Of a DNA stretch of 64,000 nucleotides, positions 35,877 to 44,145 are shown piece after piece. How positions within the stretch are numbered: position 1 is the stretch's first letter; each line of letters opens with the position of its first letter. Source of the stretch: Microbacterium sp. (GTDB lineage: Bacteria; Actinomycetota; Actinomycetes; Actinomycetales; Microbacteriaceae); contig JAFKIL010000002.1 in the NCBI GenBank assembly GCA_017306415.1, positions 62,001 to 126,000 of the forward strand, read 5' to 3'. Made by a program: the position numbers and the translations under genes. The notes below the pieces were generated by a model. That model was not told the DNA's origin. It searched no databases and worked only from the letters and a program-made list of their open reading frames with translations.

Positions 35877-37076
35877 ATGCGTGGGCGAAGGGCCGCGATC
35901 GCCGCGGTCGCGGCATCCGTCATGCTCCTGGCGGGATGCGCAGCCGGCACGACGCCCGGATCGTCGTTCCCGGCGCCCCTGCCCGGCGCCCACCTGACCG
36001 GACGGATCGCGGACGCGAACACGGCGGTCGGCGTGTCCGATGGCGACCTCTGGCCGAGCTGCTGGTCGGACGACGACGCCCTGTACGCCGCGAACGGCGA
36101 CGGAGCGGGCTTCGGGGACGAGGCATCCGACATCGTCGTCGACCGCATCACGGGCACCCCCGAGAAGAACGACCTCGAGGGGACGGCCCTCGCGTCCGGC
36201 GACGCCGTCGGTCAGGTGTGGTCCGGTGACGGCTTCACCCGGAAGCCGACCGGGATGCTGTGCGTCGGTGGGACGATCTACCTCGCCGTCCAGGATCTGC
36301 GGACGGACTTCAACGAGGCGCCGGCGGCGACGATCGCCCGCAGCGACGACCACGGCAGGACGTGGACGTGGGACGCCTCGGCGCCGATGTTCGCGGACCA
36401 CGTCTTCACGACCGTCTGGTTCGCGGACTACGGCAAGGACGCAGCCGAGGCCCCCGACCCTCGTTATGCCTACGCGTACGGCCTGGACGGCAACTGGCGC
36501 GACTCGTTCGACGACGCGGTGCCCGACCCGACCGAGCTCTTCCTCGCGCGCGTGCCGGTCGACTCCGTGCAGGATGCCTCGACCTGGGAGTTCTACGACG
36601 CCGCACCGGGGGCGGCGACACCGACCTGGACGAAGGACATCGCCGCGAAGAAGCCCGTGCTCGTCGACGACCGGGTGGTCCATCCGAGCGACCCTGCCGG
36701 CGCGAGCGCGAGTCCGGCCGCCGGCGGCGCGCAGACGGTCGGCGCGCACGACCTCAGCGTGATCTCGCAGGGCGGGGTCACGTACCTTCCGCGGCTGCAG
36801 CGCTACGTCTACACCTCGTGGACCGAGCTGACCTACGAGTTCTACGAGGCCGCGCAGCCGTGGGGGCCGTGGACCCTGTTCCTGTCGAAGGATTTCGGCC
36901 CGTACCCGTGGAGCGACCACCGCTACGGCGGGTACGCCACCACGATCCCGTCGAAGTTCCTCTCCGACGACGACCGGACCGCGTGGGTCCAGTCCAACGT
37001 CTGTCCGTGCGCCCCCGCGGGCACCTCGTCATACTGGTTCGGCCTCCGGCAGCTCCAGCTCACCCCGGTCGGCTGA
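35877..37076 (+). CDS. Secreted lipoprotein, divergent DUF4185/GH183-like beta-propeller
   Basis: 399 aa, starting 4 bases after the GH172 stop, so probably co-translated. The lipoprotein signal ends VMLLAGC (Cys about 21). GVSDGDLWPSCWSDDDALYA, TIARSDDHGRTWTWDAS and PWGPWTLFLSKDFGPYPWSD match the repeating blade pattern of DUF4185 proteins, and the C-terminal third aligns by eye with the GH183 lipoprotein at 41346-42527. Overall similarity is low, so it may be a different endo-acting specificity, or a binding protein. Cell-surface location and membership of the LacI-controlled transcript tie it to arabinan breakdown. Confidence 0.7.
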   Translation: MRGRRAAIAAVAASVMLLAGCAAGTTPGSSFPAPLPGAHLTGRIADANTAVGVSDGDLWPSCWSDDDALYAANGDGAGFGDEASDIVVDRITGTPEKNDLEGTALASGDAVGQVWSGDGFTRKPTGMLCVGGTIYLAVQDLRTDFNEAPAATIARSDDHGRTWTWDASAPMFADHVFTTVWFADYGKDAAEAPDPRYAYAYGLDGNWRDSFDDAVPDPTELFLARVPVDSVQDASTWEFYDAAPGAATPTWTKDIAAKKPVLVDDRVVHPSDPAGASASPAAGGAQTVGAHDLSVISQGGVTYLPRLQRYVYTSWTELTYEFYEAAQPWGPWTLFLSKDFGPYPWSDHRYGGYATTIPSKFLSDDDRTAWVQSNVCPCAPAGTSSYWFGLRQLQLTPVG

Positions 37077-37149
37077 TGGACCCGAACATCTCCTGACGCC
37101 CCCACGAACCCGTCGCAGGGACGGGTGCGCAACAAAAGGAGAAGAGTCG

Positions 37150-37879
37150 ATGACGTCTCTGAAACGAACGATCGCCGCCGCGACGATCGCCGGACAAGCG
37201 CTACCTGATGATGACGCTGAGCGGCCCCGACATCGTCCTGCGCACCGCCACCAGCCCGCAGGGCACGTGGTCCGCACCGCAGCTGGTCGCCAGTGCGGCC
37301 GACTATCCGGGACTCTACGGCGGATACATCCATCCGTGGAGCAAGGACGGCGTCATCTCCTTCACGATGTCGCAGTGGAGCCCGTACAACGTGTACCTGA
37401 TGCGCATGCAGATCGACCGGCAGGGCCGCATCGTCAACCCGAACCTCGTCGCCAACCCGAGCTTCGAACGCGCGGACGCGATCGGGGACGGCACGAACGG
37501 GACGTGGGCGTGCACGCCGAACTGCGGCATCGACACGGCCCCCGCGAGCAGCTTCAGCGGTGACCACAACGCGTTCGTGCGCTACAACCAGGGATGGCGA
37601 AACCTCTCCCAGGACGTGTCGGTGCAGCCGGGCACGAAGTACCGCCTGACCGGGTACATCCGCACCTCGGCCAACAGCGACAACGGCTACTTCGGCGCGC
37701 GGACCACGGCCGGGGTGGTCCTCTCCGAGGCGCACTTCGTCTCGGTCGGGCCGTGGACGCGCTTCACGGTCGACGTCGACAGCGGGGCGAACAGCACCAT
37801 CCAGGTGTATGCGGGCGTGTGGACCAACAGCGGCGACATCTGGCTGCAGCTGGACGACGTCGCCCTCGTGAGGCGCTGA
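37150..37879 (+). pseudogene. Remnant of a secreted GH183 (DUF4185) endo-D-arabinanase with C-terminal carbohydrate-binding-like domain
   Basis: A strong ribosome site (AAAGGAG) and a signal-peptide start, MTSLKRTIAAATIAG, at 37150 run for about 16 codons and then go out of frame. From about 37193 the +1 frame reads DKRYLMMTLSGPD and later VASAADYPGLYGGYIHPWSK, equivalent to LASAADYPGLYAPFMNPRYV in the GH183 protein at 41346. About 300 codons between signal peptide and last propeller blade are missing. The rest (from NPNLVANPSFERADAIGDGT) is a CBM-like sandwich ending WLQLDDVALVRR. An internal, out-of-frame deletion explains this. Initiation at ATG 37208 could still give a 223-aa cytoplasmic fragment. 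Confidence 0.75.
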
Positions 37880-37888
37880 TCCCGGGTA

Positions 37889-38710
37889 CTACTTCATGCC
37901 GGCGATGCGGACACCGTTGACGATGTAGCGCTGGAAGATCAGCACCAGCAGGATCGTGGGCAGCGCCGCGAGCGTGGAGCCCGCCATCAGCAGACCCCAG
38001 TCGTTGCCGCGGTCGGAGCGGAAGTTGCCGAGGAACTGCATGATCTGCGTCAGATCCGGGTTGGTGATCGTCAGGACCGGCCACACGTACGCGTTCCAGT
38101 AGGCGAGGTACGAGCCCATGCCCATCACGACGAACGGTGCGATCGACTGCGGGAGGAACACGCGCAGGAAGATCTGGAACCTCGAGGCCCCGTCGATGAG
38201 GGCCGCCTCCTCCACCGCCACCGGGAAATTCAGGTAGAACTGCCGGAGGAAGAACATCTGGGCGGCGCTCGCGGCGCCCGGGATGATCAGCACCGCGAGC
38301 GTGTCGAGCATCCCGAGGGCCGTCACGACCTGGAACGAGGTCAGCAGGATCGCCATCGCCGGCACGAACATCGGGATGATGAAGTAGATCCACCACAGCC
38401 GCTTGCCGGTGAACTCCAGGCGCGCGAACGCGTAGGCCGCCATCGAGTTGACGACCAGCGCGAGCGCGGTGAAGGCGAGCGCGCCGATGAAGGTGATGAG
38501 GATCGCCCGCACGAACTGCGGGTCTGCGGCGATGTCGGCGTAGTTCTGCCACCGCCACACATCGGGGAAGAACTGGAACGGGTCGCGGAGGACCTCGGTC
38601 TTGCCCTTGAAGCCGGCGATGGCCATCCAGGCCAGGGGGAACAGGATGCTGAGACTGATCAGCACGATCAGGATCGCCTTGAGGATGCGGATCGGGAGCG
38701 GAGACTTCAC
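37889..38710 (-). CDS. Carbohydrate ABC transporter permease, MalG type
   Basis: 273 aa from GTG 38710 (GAGGT upstream). Six membrane segments and the cytoplasmic EAA loop EEAALIDGASRFQIFLRVFL (about residues 168-187), which docks to the ATPase, are clear. It ends the binding protein-permease-permease operon, 17 bases after the MalF-type gene. No ATPase gene is present here; actinobacteria often share one MsiK-like ATPase among sugar importers. Its cargo is inferred to be arabino-oligosaccharides or D-arabinose. Confidence 0.92.
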   Translation of the reverse strand: MKSPLPIRILKAILIVLISLSILFPLAWMAIAGFKGKTEVLRDPFQFFPDVWRWQNYADIAADPQFVRAILITFIGALAFTALALVVNSMAAYAFARLEFTGKRLWWIYFIIPMFVPAMAILLTSFQVVTALGMLDTLAVLIIPGAASAAQMFFLRQFYLNFPVAVEEAALIDGASRFQIFLRVFLPQSIAPFVVMGMGSYLAYWNAYVWPVLTITNPDLTQIMQFLGNFRSDRGNDWGLLMAGSTLAALPTILLVLIFQRYIVNGVRIAGMK

Positions 38711-38726
38711 TTCGTGACCTCGGGGT

Positions 38727-39707
38727 TCAGCCGTCGACGGCTTTGTCGGAGTTGATCAGGCGGAAGATGACGGCGGAGATGGTGCCGAGCACCACGAAGA
38801 GCAGCAGGGCCGCCGTCAGCGAGAAGCTCGTCGCGTACGGCGTGCCGTCGCGGAACGAGTTGAAGATGAAGAGGTTCGGGGTGGTGGTCGCATCGACGGG
38901 CCCGCCGTTCGTCATGATCAGCGGCAGATCGAGCATCTGGATGGCGGCGACCACACCGGTGACCAGGAGGTACAGCGAGACGTTCTTCAGCAGCGGGATC
39001 GTGATGAACCAGGTCCGCTGGAACCAGTTCGCCCCATCGAGCTCGGCGGACTCGTAGTAGCTGTCGGGGATGTCGAGGAGCCCCGCGAGCATGATGAGCG
39101 TGGTCACGCCGAACCCGAGCCAGATGCCCGGCACCGCGATCGCGGGGAGGGCGAGCGACGGGTCGTTGAGCCAGTTCACCGGACCGAGGTTCACCAGGCC
39201 GAGGAACCAGTTCGCGAAGCCCTGGTCCTGGTAGATGAAGACGAACAGGACGGACGCGACGACCGTCGAGATCGCGGCCGGGATGTAGACGGTGGTCTTC
39301 ATCCATCCGGCGGCCTTCTTGCTGAGCGTCTTGATGAAGCTCGCCACCAGGAGCGAGATCACCAGGCCCGCGGGCACCGTCAGGACGACGTAGTAGAGAC
39401 CGACGCCGATCGACTTCCAGAACTTCTCCGACTGCAGCACGTACAGGTAGAACTGGAGGCCCACGAATTCGGCCGGCTTGTAGAAGTTGATCTTGAAGAG
39501 CGACAGGTACACGGCGTAGATGAGCGGCCAGATCACGAAGATCGCGAGCAGGATGCCCATCGGCGCGATCATCAGGTACGCCGTCACGTTCGACCGCAGG
39601 TGCTTCGCGGTCGGCGGATTCCGCCGTCGCCTGCGCCGACCGGTCGGTGCGATGGGCACCTCCTGCTGGAGCAGAGGGCCGGGGAGCGCCATATCCGTCG
39701 TCGACAT
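38727..39707 (-). CDS. Carbohydrate ABC transporter permease, MalF type
   Basis: 326 aa from ATG 39707, preferred over ATG 39716 because GGAAGG directly abuts the latter. A basic N-terminal stretch ([20 protein letters not shown]) precedes six membrane helices; the EAA loop is YESAELDGANWFQRTWFITI (near residue 225). It pairs with the MalG-type permease to form the channel of the sugar importer in the D-arabinan locus. Confidence 0.92.
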   Translation of the reverse strand: MSTTDMALPGPLLQQEVPIAPTGRRRRRRNPPTAKHLRSNVTAYLMIAPMGILLAIFVIWPLIYAVYLSLFKINFYKPAEFVGLQFYLYVLQSEKFWKSIGVGLYYVVLTVPAGLVISLLVASFIKTLSKKAAGWMKTTVYIPAAISTVVASVLFVFIYQDQGFANWFLGLVNLGPVNWLNDPSLALPAIAVPGIWLGFGVTTLIMLAGLLDIPDSYYESAELDGANWFQRTWFITIPLLKNVSLYLLVTGVVAAIQMLDLPLIMTNGGPVDATTTPNLFIFNSFRDGTPYATSFSLTAALLLFVVLGTISAVIFRLINSDKAVDG

Positions 39708-39729
39708 GTCCGCCATCCTTCCGTGGGAG

Positions 39730-39760
39730 GGCCGGTGCCCGGGTGTGCCGGGCACCGGCC
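39730..39760 (-). terminator. Stable stem-loop between binding-protein and permease genes
   Basis: Perfect 11-base stem GGCCGGTGCCC / GGGCACCGGCC with a 9-base loop, 17 bases after the binding-protein stop and before the permease start. In sugar ABC operons such hairpins act as partial terminators or 3'-end stabilisers, giving more binding protein than permease. There is no T-tract, so full termination is unlikely. Confidence 0.65.
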
Positions 39761-39776
39761 GGTGAGCGTCCGCCCG

Positions 39777-41111
39777 CTAGTTGCCGGGACCGGTTCCGGC
39801 GAGCGACTGCTTCTGGATCACGTCGTTGATCGACGCGTTCGCCGTCTTGAGCGCATCGCCCACGCTGGCGTTCCCCTTCATCGCCGATTCGATCGCGGTG
39901 CCGAAGGCGAGCGAGATGTCCCAGGGGTAGCCGGGCTCCTGCTTGCCGTTGGGCACGATCTTGTCGGAGATGATCTTCATGAAGGGATCGCTCGAGGCAT
40001 CCGGGTCACTGGCGAGGGCCTCGTCGACCGACGTGCGGACCGTGAACTTCGAGTAGCCGCTCGTCTTGAAGAAGTCGGCCATGATCGCCGGGTCCCCCGC
40101 GAGCAGGTAGTTCACGAAGCTCGCAGCATCCTTCGGGTTCTTCGACTTCGCGTCGACCGTGAGCGTCCAGCCCCCGAGGGTGGCGGTCGTCTTGCTCATG
40201 TCGCCGTCGATCGAGGGGAACGGGGCGACCGCCGTGTTGGCCACCATCTTCGGGAAGTCGTTCTTCAGCTGGCCGACCGCCCACGATCCGTCCGCCATCA
40301 TCGCGACCTCGCCGTTGCCGTACGGGGAGGCGTCCGCGTAGCCGACCTTCGGCTGCTGCGGCATGAGCCCGCCCTTGTAGAGGTCTTTGTAGAAGTTCAG
40401 CAGATCCTCGTAGCACGGCTTCGTCGCCTCGGCCTTGGACCAGTCGCCGTTGATCGGCAGCTGTCCGCACGCGTTGTACTGCAGACCCCAGCTGGACCAC
40501 CCGAGGTCGGCCGCGACAGAGGCGATGGTCATCCCCTTCACCTTGCCCGTGGTGAGCTTCTTGGCCCACTCGATCAGCTCCGCCCAGGTCTTGGGCGGCG
40601 AGCTCGGGTCGAGACCGGCGGCCTTGACGAGGTCGGTGCGGTAGTAGAGCACCGTCGAGGGCTCGACCAGCATCGGATAGGCGTAGTTCTTGCCGTCCAC
40701 CTGGACGAAGCTCTTCACGTTGTCCTTGATGTCGGCGAACGCCTTCGCCGGGAGGTACTTGTCGAGATCGACGAACTGGCCGTTGGCGACGCCGGCGGCG
40801 ATGTTCCCGTAGTTCGTGGTGGCGATGTCGGGCTGCTTGCCTGCCGCCTGCGCGGCCTTCAGCTTCTGCTGCCAGGTGTCGGCCGGGACCACGACGTAGT
40901 CGACCTGCACCTTCTTCTGGCTCTTGTTGAACGCGTCGACGTACTTCTTGAACCACGCTTGCTGGTAGTCCTCGAACTTCTGCTGCCAGAAGATGACGTG
41001 GGTCGTGCCATCACCGCCCGACGTGCCTCCGCCGCCGCCCGAACATCCGGCGAGCATCATGCCTGCGGCGGCGACGGCCGCCACGGCCGCGATCAGCCTG
41101 CTCTTCTTCAT
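39777..41111 (-). CDS. Sugar-binding lipoprotein of the ABC importer
   Basis: 444 aa. The type II signal peptide ends AGMMLAGC (Cys 23), followed by a Gly-rich linker. HVIFWQQKFEDYQQAWFKKY and PDIATTNYGNIAAGVANGQF are typical of family 1 solute-binding proteins; LPINGDWSKAEATKPCYEDL and AMMADGSWAVGQLKNDFPKM lie in the C-lobe. It captures the oligosaccharide at the outer face of the membrane. GAGGAGGAC precedes ATG 41111. The promoter at 41236-41264 contains the LacI operator. Confidence 0.93.
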   Translation of the reverse strand: MKKSRLIAAVAAVAAAGMMLAGCSGGGGGTSGGDGTTHVIFWQQKFEDYQQAWFKKYVDAFNKSQKKVQVDYVVVPADTWQQKLKAAQAAGKQPDIATTNYGNIAAGVANGQFVDLDKYLPAKAFADIKDNVKSFVQVDGKNYAYPMLVEPSTVLYYRTDLVKAAGLDPSSPPKTWAELIEWAKKLTTGKVKGMTIASVAADLGWSSWGLQYNACGQLPINGDWSKAEATKPCYEDLLNFYKDLYKGGLMPQQPKVGYADASPYGNGEVAMMADGSWAVGQLKNDFPKMVANTAVAPFPSIDGDMSKTTATLGGWTLTVDAKSKNPKDAASFVNYLLAGDPAIMADFFKTSGYSKFTVRTSVDEALASDPDASSDPFMKIISDKIVPNGKQEPGYPWDISLAFGTAIESAMKGNASVGDALKTANASINDVIQKQSLAGTGPGN

Positions 41112-41235
41112 TCGTCCTCCTCGGGAACACGGCTCCTCTGTGAGCCGTCGCTGTGGCCGGTCGTCGACCGGATCATGGTGCCGAGCCGGTGGTTCGCCAT
41201 GCCGCTGCGGATCACCGTCGATCTCGTTGCTGGCC

Positions 41236-41264
41236 AGAGTAGACGAAATCGATTTCAAGTGCAA
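41236..41264 (-). promoter_or_regulatory. LacI-regulated promoter of the sugar importer operon
   Basis: Read leftward: -35 TTGCAC (complement of 41259-41264), a 17-base spacer, then -10 TACTCT (complement of 41236-41241). The operator GAAATCGATTTC (41245-41256) occupies the spacer, the same geometry as the promoter at 33563-33591. Confidence 0.82.
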
Positions 41265-41324
41265 TCGGGCATGCGGCGGCGCTCCGAAGCAGCGGCGGTC
41301 GGCGACGTCTTGTGCCATCAAAGC

Positions 41325-41337
41325 TGTATCGATTTCA
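41325..41337. promoter_or_regulatory. Weaker auxiliary LacI operator
   Basis: TGTATCGATTTCA matches the operator core GAAATCGATTTC at 9 of 12 positions and lies 80 bp upstream of the main importer operator, close to the end of the GH183 gene. It could allow looping with the main site; it may be degenerate. Confidence 0.45.
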
Positions 41338-41345
41338 CAACGGCG

Positions 41346-42527
41346 TCACGGTCGCTTGTCGAGGTCCACCCGGAACCAGAACACGTTGTACGGGCCCCAC
41401 AGCGACATCGAGAAGAAGATCCGCCGACCGCCGTCGGCGACATAGCGCGGATTCATGAACGGTGCGTACAGCCCGGGGTAGTCCGCGGCCGAGGCCAGAG
41501 TGAGGGGGTCGCCCCACGGTCCCCACGGTGTCACTCCCTCGCGGATGTACGCGTTCCCTCCGTCGGAGTACGTCATGAGCCACCGCTCGAGATACGGCGA
41601 CCACATCACCGACAGCTCGCCGATGGTGCCGTCCAGCACGGTCGCGGCGTCCGCCATCGCATGGCTCCAACGCGGCGATCCGTCCGCCTGTGTGCCGGCG
41701 AAGTACGTGTAGGCGTCCTCGTCCTCCACCGATCTCCGATCCGCGGGCACCCGCATGAGCTCCACGTGCCCGAAGCGTCCGGCGGGGATGGCCCAGAAGT
41801 ACACGTAGTCGACGCCGCCCTCGGTGACGCGGGCGGTCGCGACCTGGATGAAGTTCGAGTCGCCGGGCCACCGTGGGGCCTTGAGCGCGGTCCACGTCCG
41901 CCCCTGATCGGTGGAGCGGGCGAGTGCGGCGTGGTTCGCATCCCACGCGCCGGGCTCGCCCCAGTACGACACCGACATGTAGAAGACGTAGAGGGCGCCG
42001 TCGACCTCGAACCCGTACGTCGGGATCTTCGTCACCTCACCGGTACCGTCATTCGCGTCGTGGTCGCCCTCCACCATCGCCCCGGCTTCGCCGAACTCGT
42101 CGGTGTGCCAGCCGCTGAAGTCGATCCCATCGGACGGATCGGCGTCCTCGGTCCACGCGACGACGTTCGAGCGCCAGTTCTCCCCCTGGCCCCCGTAGGC
42201 GTCCGCGGCACGCTCGCCGAACGTGTCGCCGAAGAAGAAGAACGTCTTGTCGCCGATGTTGGCCATCGATCCCAGATCGGTGCCGGCGACGGACACCGTC
42301 GCGGTGTCGTTCATCGCGCCCGGGCCGGTGAGCTGGGCGATCTGGGTCAGCCCGCTCACCCCGGCGAGCACGAAGGGCTTGTCCTGATCCGTGGTCACCG
42401 GCACGCTGCCCGTGTGCGCACCGGGCCCTCCGCAGCCGCTCAGCATGAGAGCGGAGAGGACGGCGACGACGGCGACGGCTCGTCGGGGGTGGAAGGCGCG
42501 ACGGACATGATCCTCCTCGATCGTCAT
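41346..42527 (-). CDS. GH183 (DUF4185) lipoprotein, probable endo-D-arabinanase
   Basis: 393 aa from ATG 42527; a TTG at 42539 is also in frame. The lipoprotein signal ends LMLSGC (Cys about 34). The five-bladed propeller contains IGDKTFFFFGDTFGERAADA, whose GDTF Asp belongs to the active-site set of DUF4185, then ALARSTDQGRTWTALKAPRW and LTLASAADYPGLYAPFMNPR. DUF4185 defines GH183, endo-acting on D-arabinan of mycobacterial arabinogalactan and lipoarabinomannan. Anchored outside the cell, it would make fragments for the importer. It has its own LacI operator (42544-42555) just upstream. Confidence 0.87.
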   Translation of the reverse strand: MTIEEDHVRRAFHPRRAVAVVAVLSALMLSGCGGPGAHTGSVPVTTDQDKPFVLAGVSGLTQIAQLTGPGAMNDTATVSVAGTDLGSMANIGDKTFFFFGDTFGERAADAYGGQGENWRSNVVAWTEDADPSDGIDFSGWHTDEFGEAGAMVEGDHDANDGTGEVTKIPTYGFEVDGALYVFYMSVSYWGEPGAWDANHAALARSTDQGRTWTALKAPRWPGDSNFIQVATARVTEGGVDYVYFWAIPAGRFGHVELMRVPADRRSVEDEDAYTYFAGTQADGSPRWSHAMADAATVLDGTIGELSVMWSPYLERWLMTYSDGGNAYIREGVTPWGPWGDPLTLASAADYPGLYAPFMNPRYVADGGRRIFFSMSLWGPYNVFWFRVDLDKRP

Positions 42528-42543
42528 GCGCCCAGCCAATCAC

Positions 42544-42555
42544 GAAATCGATTTC
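42544..42555. promoter_or_regulatory. LacI operator upstream of the GH183 gene
   Basis: Perfect GAAATCGATTTC palindrome 17 bases upstream of the GH183 start. No convincing -10/-35 pair could be assigned around it, but the identical core links this gene to the locus repressor. Confidence 0.78.
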
Positions 42556-42605
42556 AGATCGAGTCCGAGATCACACGGCGGGTGCGGGCAGCGCATCCCG
42601 CCCGC

Positions 42606-43103
42606 TCACATCGCGGCGGTGCCGCCCCGCTCGTCCGTGTCGCCGTCCGCGTGCGCGTCGCCCGCCGGCGGAAGCGGATGCCGCGGCCGCCACAGCACGA
42701 CATCCGTCGCGCGGCGGACCCGGGTCCCGTGGCGGAGGGTCACGACGGCCCCGGTCGCGCCGGCGGCGAACACGCGGGCGCCGGGCCTGCTCTCCACCTC
42801 GATGCGGACGCGGGCCTCCAGCGACTGCACGCGCACGTGCAGCTCGCGCACGCGGTCCTCGAGCTCGAGGATGCGGGCGATGGCGGGCAGGCTCATCCCG
42901 TCCGCCGACATCCGGGCCACCTCGCGCAGCTGGTTGACGTGTCGCATCGAGTACCGGCGCGAGCCGCCCTGCGTGCGCCACGGCACGACGAGGCCGAGCC
43001 GGTCGTACTGGCGGAGCGTCTGCGGGTGCATGCCCGACAGCTCGGCCGCCGCGGCGATCGCGAAGACCGGCGAGTCCTCGTCGAGCTCGTCGTCCGGCGT
43101 CAT
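42606..43103 (-). CDS. hspR: HspR heat-shock repressor (MerR family)
   Basis: 165 aa from ATG 43103 (GAGGGGG upstream). The MerR-type winged helix includes AAELSGMHPQTLRQYDRLGL, then PWRTQGGSRRYSMRHVNQLR, followed by a coiled coil (ARILELEDRVRELHVRVQSL). The C-terminal 40 residues are Arg/His/Gly-rich. HspR binds HAIR palindromes with DnaK as co-repressor. It is last in the dnaK-grpE-dnaJ-hspR operon, and HAIR boxes lie before dnaK and clpB here. Confidence 0.93.
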   Translation of the reverse strand: MTPDDELDEDSPVFAIAAAAELSGMHPQTLRQYDRLGLVVPWRTQGGSRRYSMRHVNQLREVARMSADGMSLPAIARILELEDRVRELHVRVQSLEARVRIEVESRPGARVFAAGATGAVVTLRHGTRVRRATDVVLWRPRHPLPPAGDAHADGDTDERGGTAAM

Positions 43104-43128
43104 GCCCGTCACCCCCTCGCTCAGAATG

Positions 43129-44127
43129 TCAGCCCTGCGCCTTGGCCATGAGCTCGGCGCGCGGGTTCTCCTTCGGCTCGAGCTCCTGATACCGCTCGAG
43201 CGCCTCGCGGGCGGCGTCATCCAGGTGCGAGGGCACCGCCACCTGCACCTCGGCGAGCAGGTCGCCCGTCCCCTTCGCGGTCTCGACCCCGCGGCCCTTC
43301 ACCCGCAGCACGCGTCCCGACGGCGTTCCCGGCGCGACGCGCAGCTTGACCGGCCCGCCCCCGAGGGTCGGGACCTCGATCGTGGCGCCGAGCGCCGCCT
43401 CCGTGAACGTCACGGGGACCACGACGCGGAGGTTGAGGCCCTCGCGCGTGAAGACCGGATGCGGCCGCACCGCGACCGTCACCACGATGTCGCCCGCCTC
43501 GCCGCCGTTCGGCGACGGGCGGCCGCGGCCGCGCAGGCGGATCTTCTGCCCGTCGGACACGCCCGCCGGGATCTTCACCTTGAACGGCTTGCCGTCCTCC
43601 CCCTGGAGGGTGATGGTCTCGCCCTTGGTCGCGGTGACGAAGTCGATCGTCGTGCGGGCCGTGACGTCGCCGCCCTTGGTGGGGCCGCCGTATCCGCGGA
43701 AGCCGCCGGTGGGCTGCCCGAAGCGGCCCGAGCCGAACGAGCCGCCCGGCTGCTGGCCGAACATCGAGAAGATGTCCTCGAAGTCGCCCGACGTCTGGAA
43801 GCGCGTCCCGCCGCCCCGGCCCTGCCCGAACATGCTGAAGACGTCCTCGAAACCGCCGGCACCCTGCCCGCCGGCGGTGAAGCGGGCGCCGGAGCCCATC
43901 GCGCGGATCTGGTCGTACTCCGCCCGCTGCTCGGCGTCGGAGAGCACCGAGTACGCCTCGCTGATCTCCTTGAACTTCGCCTCCGCAGTGGCGTCGCCCT
44001 GGTTGGAGTCGGGATGGTACTTGCGGGCGAGCTTGCGATAGGTCTTCTTGAGGTCCGCCTCGCTGACGTCCTTGGACACCCCGAGCGTCTTGTAGAAGTC
44101 CTTGTCGAACCAGTCCTGGCTGGCCAT
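43129..44127 (-). CDS. dnaJ: DnaJ-family co-chaperone without zinc fingers
   Basis: 332 aa. J-domain (residues 10-75) with the HPD motif in RKLARKYHPDSNQGDATAEA. The Gly/Phe-rich region contains a duplicated FED(V/I)FSMFGQ unit (about 93-125). C-terminal peptide-binding domains start at TTIDFVTATKGETITLQGED. The four CxxCxGxG zinc motifs of type I DnaJ are absent, so it is a CbpA/type II-like protein although it occupies the operon's DnaJ position. It stimulates the DnaK ATPase. 18 bases downstream of grpE. Confidence 0.9.
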   Translation of the reverse strand: MASQDWFDKDFYKTLGVSKDVSEADLKKTYRKLARKYHPDSNQGDATAEAKFKEISEAYSVLSDAEQRAEYDQIRAMGSGARFTAGGQGAGGFEDVFSMFGQGRGGGTRFQTSGDFEDIFSMFGQQPGGSFGSGRFGQPTGGFRGYGGPTKGGDVTARTTIDFVTATKGETITLQGEDGKPFKVKIPAGVSDGQKIRLRGRGRPSPNGGEAGDIVVTVAVRPHPVFTREGLNLRVVVPVTFTEAALGATIEVPTLGGGPVKLRVAPGTPSGRVLRVKGRGVETAKGTGDLLAEVQVAVPSHLDDAAREALERYQELEPKENPRAELMAKAQG

Positions 44128-44145
44128 GGATGCTCCTCCCGGGGC

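Noticed and set aside
37208-37879. Independent 223-aa carbohydrate-binding gene
   Set aside because: It lacks its own ribosome site and signal peptide, while a strong ribosome site and signal peptide lie just upstream in another frame, which points to a deleted gene.
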